Notes under the pieces: generated by a model | Seen by the model: only the letters and a program-made list of their open reading frames with translations | What the model was told of the DNA's origin: nothing | Databases searched by the model: none | NCBI RefSeq assembly: GCF_901212675.1 | Contig: NZ_CAAKOQ010000019.1 | Location: 1-34,006, forward strand | Source of the DNA: Olsenella uli | GTDB lineage: Bacteria; Actinomycetota; Coriobacteriia; Coriobacteriales; Atopobiaceae | DNA: 34,006 nt | Direction: 5' to 3' | Shown here: positions 31,659 to 34,006 of the stretch, in pieces | Layout: every line of letters begins with the position of its first letter | How positions within the stretch are numbered: position 1 is the first letter of the stretch | Program-made: the position numbers and the translations under genes

Positions 31659-31706
31659 GGCGGCGCCAAGGCGCAAGGCACGCACACAATCGAGAGGAGA
31701 CGCCAT

Positions 31707-32099
31707 ATGGTTGGCTTCGTACTCGTGTCACATTCCAAGCCGCTCGCAGACGCGCTGGCGGCGTACACCAAGATGATGGCCCCGCAGGCCGTGATCGAGG
31801 CCGCGGGTGGCCTGGACGATGGCTCGTTCGGGACAAGCTCCGACAAGATCGAGGCGGCGATCCGCAAGGTCGCCTCCCCCGACGGCGTCATCGTGCTCAT
31901 GGACATGGGCTCGGCGGTCATGACGGCCAAGATGGTCGTGAGCGACCTCGAGGACGACGACTTCGAGCCCCCCGTCCGCCTCGCCGACTGCCCGTTCGTC
32001 GAGGGTGCCGTGGAGGGCACGGTGTTGGCCCAGTCCGGCTCCTCCCTCGACGCCATCATGGACGACCTCGCCAAGGTCGGCGCCACGCACAAGCTGTAG
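31707..32099 (+). CDS. dhaM: PTS-type phosphotransferase subunit DhaM (EIIA-mannose domain only)
   Basis: 130 residues. It starts MVGFVLVSHSKPLADALAAY, in which H9 is the phosphorylated histidine, and has SSDKIEAAIRKVASPDGVIV and LMDMGSAVMTAKMVVSDLED as in EIIA-Man-like DhaM. It carries phosphate from HPr to the DhaL nucleotide. It lacks the HPr and EI domains fused in E. coli DhaM, so HPr must be supplied by the general PTS. Start codon follows GAGGAG. The 48-nt gap to dhaKL supports one operon. Confidence 0.92.
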   Translation: MVGFVLVSHSKPLADALAAYTKMMAPQAVIEAAGGLDDGSFGTSSDKIEAAIRKVASPDGVIVLMDMGSAVMTAKMVVSDLEDDDFEPPVRLADCPFVEGAVEGTVLAQSGSSLDAIMDDLAKVGATHKL

Positions 32100-32118
32100 C
32101 GCGGCAGGAGGGATGGAC

Positions 32119-33048
32119 ATGTCAGACACGCAGCAGGGCCGGCCGGCGCCCAACGCCGGCGAGCAGCCGCAGCCCACGTCTCGGCAAGGGGCGGCATCGC
32201 CCGCGCCGCAGGAGGGCCCGGGCACGACGCAGCCACAGCCTGTGCCAGGGCCCGCCACGCCCCAGCAGCCCGTCGTCGAGAGCGCGAGCGCCACGACATC
32301 CCCGGATAACAAGTCGGGCGCGGCTCCCTACGTGATCGTGGGGGTGGCCCTCGCCTGCCTGCTCTTCCTGGCAGCCGGCGTGGGCAACCTCGTGGGCACC
32401 TTCGGCTCGCTCGCGCTCTCGCAGAGCAGGGACTACGGCAGCATCGGCGACCTCCTCGACGAGCTGGACGACGGCTCGGGCCACGACTCGCAGGCCCCGG
32501 GCAACGGCTCGCGCAGGGGCCGCTACTCCGGCACCGAGCTCACCCAGGACTACGTGCTCTCCTACAACTACCAGTCCCTGTCCGAGTCCGTGAGCGACTA
32601 CGTCTTCGCGAGCGACTACGCCGGCGCACAGGAGGGTGTCTCCACCTTCGTGCAAGCCCTCGCCAAGCTCGATGACGAGTACCTCAACCAGACGGTGGGG
32701 CATCTCCGCGCGGCCGCGGCGGCAAGCGACGACCAGACGCGCGCGGACGAGCTTCAGAAGGCGGCCGACCTCTGCACCCAGGCGCAGAACGCCGCCGGCT
32801 CGCTCGGGGTCGACGAGTCCAAGATATCCGGATCGCAGGCCAAGGCCATCGTGGGCGACCTCACCGACGCCCGCGACGACGTCGCCGAGCGCTGGCGCAA
32901 CATCGGCCGCATCGTCGCGCTCATGGAGGACCCGAGCGGCCATCGCACAGGTGAGCTCGCGGACCTCGACGACAGCGCGAGCGACGTCACCGACATAGCC
33001 ATCGAGCTCACCGACGCGCTCACCACCTCAGCCGCCCACGGCAAGTAA
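32119..33048 (+). CDS. Membrane-anchored protein of unknown function
   Basis: 309 residues from ATG 32119 (AGGAGGG 6 nt upstream; ATG 32113 would have no spacer). The N-terminal about 65 residues are Pro/Gln-rich and disordered. One membrane segment follows (about 70-92, VIVGVALACLLFLAAGVGNL). The rest (about 110-309) is soluble and mostly helical, with a negatively charged stretch DLLDELDDGSGHDS and a helical repeat-like region. The N-terminal part is probably inside the cell, and the rest outside. I do not recognise a family. It lies between dhaM and thyA, which gives no clear link. Confidence 0.75.
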   Translation: MSDTQQGRPAPNAGEQPQPTSRQGAASPAPQEGPGTTQPQPVPGPATPQQPVVESASATTSPDNKSGAAPYVIVGVALACLLFLAAGVGNLVGTFGSLALSQSRDYGSIGDLLDELDDGSGHDSQAPGNGSRRGRYSGTELTQDYVLSYNYQSLSESVSDYVFASDYAGAQEGVSTFVQALAKLDDEYLNQTVGHLRAAAAASDDQTRADELQKAADLCTQAQNAAGSLGVDESKISGSQAKAIVGDLTDARDDVAERWRNIGRIVALMEDPSGHRTGELADLDDSASDVTDIAIELTDALTTSAAHGK

Positions 33049-33116
33049 GGCGCGGTACGCACCCAGACCCACCAGCTGCACTCCGCACACCGACGCAGCG
33101 TACCGAAAGGAACCGA

Positions 33117-33965
33117 ATGAGCAAGGCCGACGACCTGTTCGTGTCCATGTGCACCGACATCCTCGAGAACGGCACTACCACCGAGGGCCAGAGGGTGCGC
33201 CCCCATTGGGAGGACGGCACGCCCGCCTACACCATCAAGCAGTTCGGCGTAGTCAACCGCTACGACCTGCGCGACGAGTTCCCGGCGCTCACGCTGCGCC
33301 GCACGGCCCTCAAGAGCTGCATGGACGAGGTGCTCTGGATCTACCAGAAGAAGTCCAACAACATCCACGACCTCAAGAGCCACATCTGGGACGAGTGGGC
33401 CGACGAGACGGGATCGATCGGCAAGGCCTACGGCTACCAGATTGCCCAGAAGAGCCACTACCCCGAGGGAGACTTCGACCAGATGGACCGAGTGCTCTTC
33501 GACTTGGAGCACACGCCGTACTCGCGCCGCATCATGACGAACACCTACGTGTTCCACGACCTCTCCGAGATGAACCTGTACCCGTGCGCCTATAGCTGCA
33601 CCTACAACGTGACGCAGCACGCGGGCGACGCCGCACCCACGCTCAACCTGCTGCTCAACCAGAGGAGCCAGGACATCCTCGCGGCCAACAACTGGAACGT
33701 GTGCCAGTACGCCATCCTGCTCATGATGGTGGCCCGTCACGTGGGCATGATTCCCGGCCAGCTCGTCCACGTCATCGCCGACGCCCACATCTACGACCGG
33801 CACGTCGACATCGTGCGCGAGCTCATCTCGCGCCCGCGCTTCCCGGCGCCGAGCGTGACGCTCAACCCCGACAAGCGCGACTTCTACAGCTTCACCACCG
33901 ATGACCTCATCGTCGAGAACTACCAGCACGGCCCGCAGGTGAAAAACATCCCCATCGCCGTGTAG
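33117..33965 (+). CDS. thyA: Thymidylate synthase ThyA
   Basis: 282 residues, complete. It methylates dUMP to dTMP with methylene-tetrahydrofolate. The N-terminal TTTEGQRVRPHWEDGTPAYT and the catalytic-cysteine region LYPCAYSCTY are followed by LLLNQRSQDILAANNWNVCQ, with the dUMP-phosphate arginine and the Asn that selects uracil, and HVIADAHIYDRHVDIV. The active-site context LYPCAYS differs from the more common LPPCH, a divergent branch I associate with some Gram-positive bacteria. Start ATG follows GAAAGGAAC. The cofactor link to fhs (one-carbon metabolism) is metabolic, not genetic. Confidence 0.95.
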   Translation: MSKADDLFVSMCTDILENGTTTEGQRVRPHWEDGTPAYTIKQFGVVNRYDLRDEFPALTLRRTALKSCMDEVLWIYQKKSNNIHDLKSHIWDEWADETGSIGKAYGYQIAQKSHYPEGDFDQMDRVLFDLEHTPYSRRIMTNTYVFHDLSEMNLYPCAYSCTYNVTQHAGDAAPTLNLLLNQRSQDILAANNWNVCQYAILLMMVARHVGMIPGQLVHVIADAHIYDRHVDIVRELISRPRFPAPSVTLNPDKRDFYSFTTDDLIVENYQHGPQVKNIPIAV

Positions 33966-33980
33966 GAACGGAAATTGGGT

Positions 33981-34006
33981 CAATTGGGGACGTGTTCGTT
34001 TTGACC
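33981..34006 (-). repeat. Inverted copy of the GGTGCAAAACnACCCCGTCC repeat family
   Basis: The last 26 bases, read on the minus strand, give GGTCAAAACGAACACGTCCC then CAATTG, which aligns with the pair at 29247-29313 (GGTGCAAAACGACCCCGTCC then CCAATTG). It follows the thyA stop by 15 nt and runs into the window end, so further copies may lie beyond it. Confidence 0.65.

Noticed and set aside
29793..31706. Minus-strand open frame of 637 codons opposite dhaKL
   Set aside because: Antisense shadow caused by the GC-rich third positions of dhaKL.

Overview
The window is high-GC bacterial DNA with mostly short gaps, many GTG/TTG starts and frequent ATGA-type gene overlaps. The gene set (superoxide reductase, water-forming NADH oxidase, formate-tetrahydrofolate ligase, PTS-type dihydroxyacetone kinase, TPP-riboswitch-controlled thiamine-precursor transport) suggests a fermentative anaerobic or microaerophilic actinobacterium. 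My best guess is Coriobacteriia, near Olsenella/Atopobiaceae. This rests on protein character, not on a search.

Region A (1 to about 11,070) is an accessory island. It holds a leftward type I restriction-modification operon (RHH regulator, hsdR, hsdM, hsdS running off the left edge), a leftward three-gene cassette led by a DUF4417 protein, a leftward XRE regulator plus ImmA/IrrE metallopeptidase pair with an inverted-repeat operator, and a rightward prophage remnant (scaffold protein, major capsid protein, one decayed fragment). It ends with a rightward AbiEi/AbiEii operon followed by a frameshifted DUF4391 gene, a second broken gene and a strong terminator. No integrase is visible. An AT-rich, gene-free stretch with a short tandem repeat (about 11,070-11,480) separates the island from the chromosome-like part.

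Region B (11,479-21,100) looks like core genome: a small membrane protein; leftward DUF6483 protein and fhs; leftward ruvC-ruvA-ruvB, with ruvB carrying a one-base frameshift near its C terminus; a leftward NAD+ synthetase-like protein that has lost the motifs of both of its active sites; a superoxide reductase (dfx); and a rightward NADH oxidase. The last two are oxygen-defence genes.

Region C (21,200-24,600) is a small mixed module: an ATPase with a C-terminal nuclease-like domain behind a near-perfect 29-bp palindrome, two cupins and a small unknown gene on the other strand, and a Phd/YefM plus RelE/ParE toxin-antitoxin pair with a clear promoter/operator.

Region D (24,636-28,170) is a leftward thiamine-precursor uptake operon: promoter, TPP riboswitch, terminator hairpin, thiamine-binding protein, permease, lipoprotein, then a large structured hairpin and the ATPase.

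Region E (28,274-34,006) is rightward: a DUF4186 domain fused to a KsgA-like methyltransferase, a Nudix hydrolase, DhaK-DhaL fusion plus DhaM, a membrane-anchored protein of unknown function, and thymidylate synthase. Copies of one short intergenic repeat family occur before the Nudix gene and after thyA, in opposite orientations. A second repeat family sits between dfx and nox.
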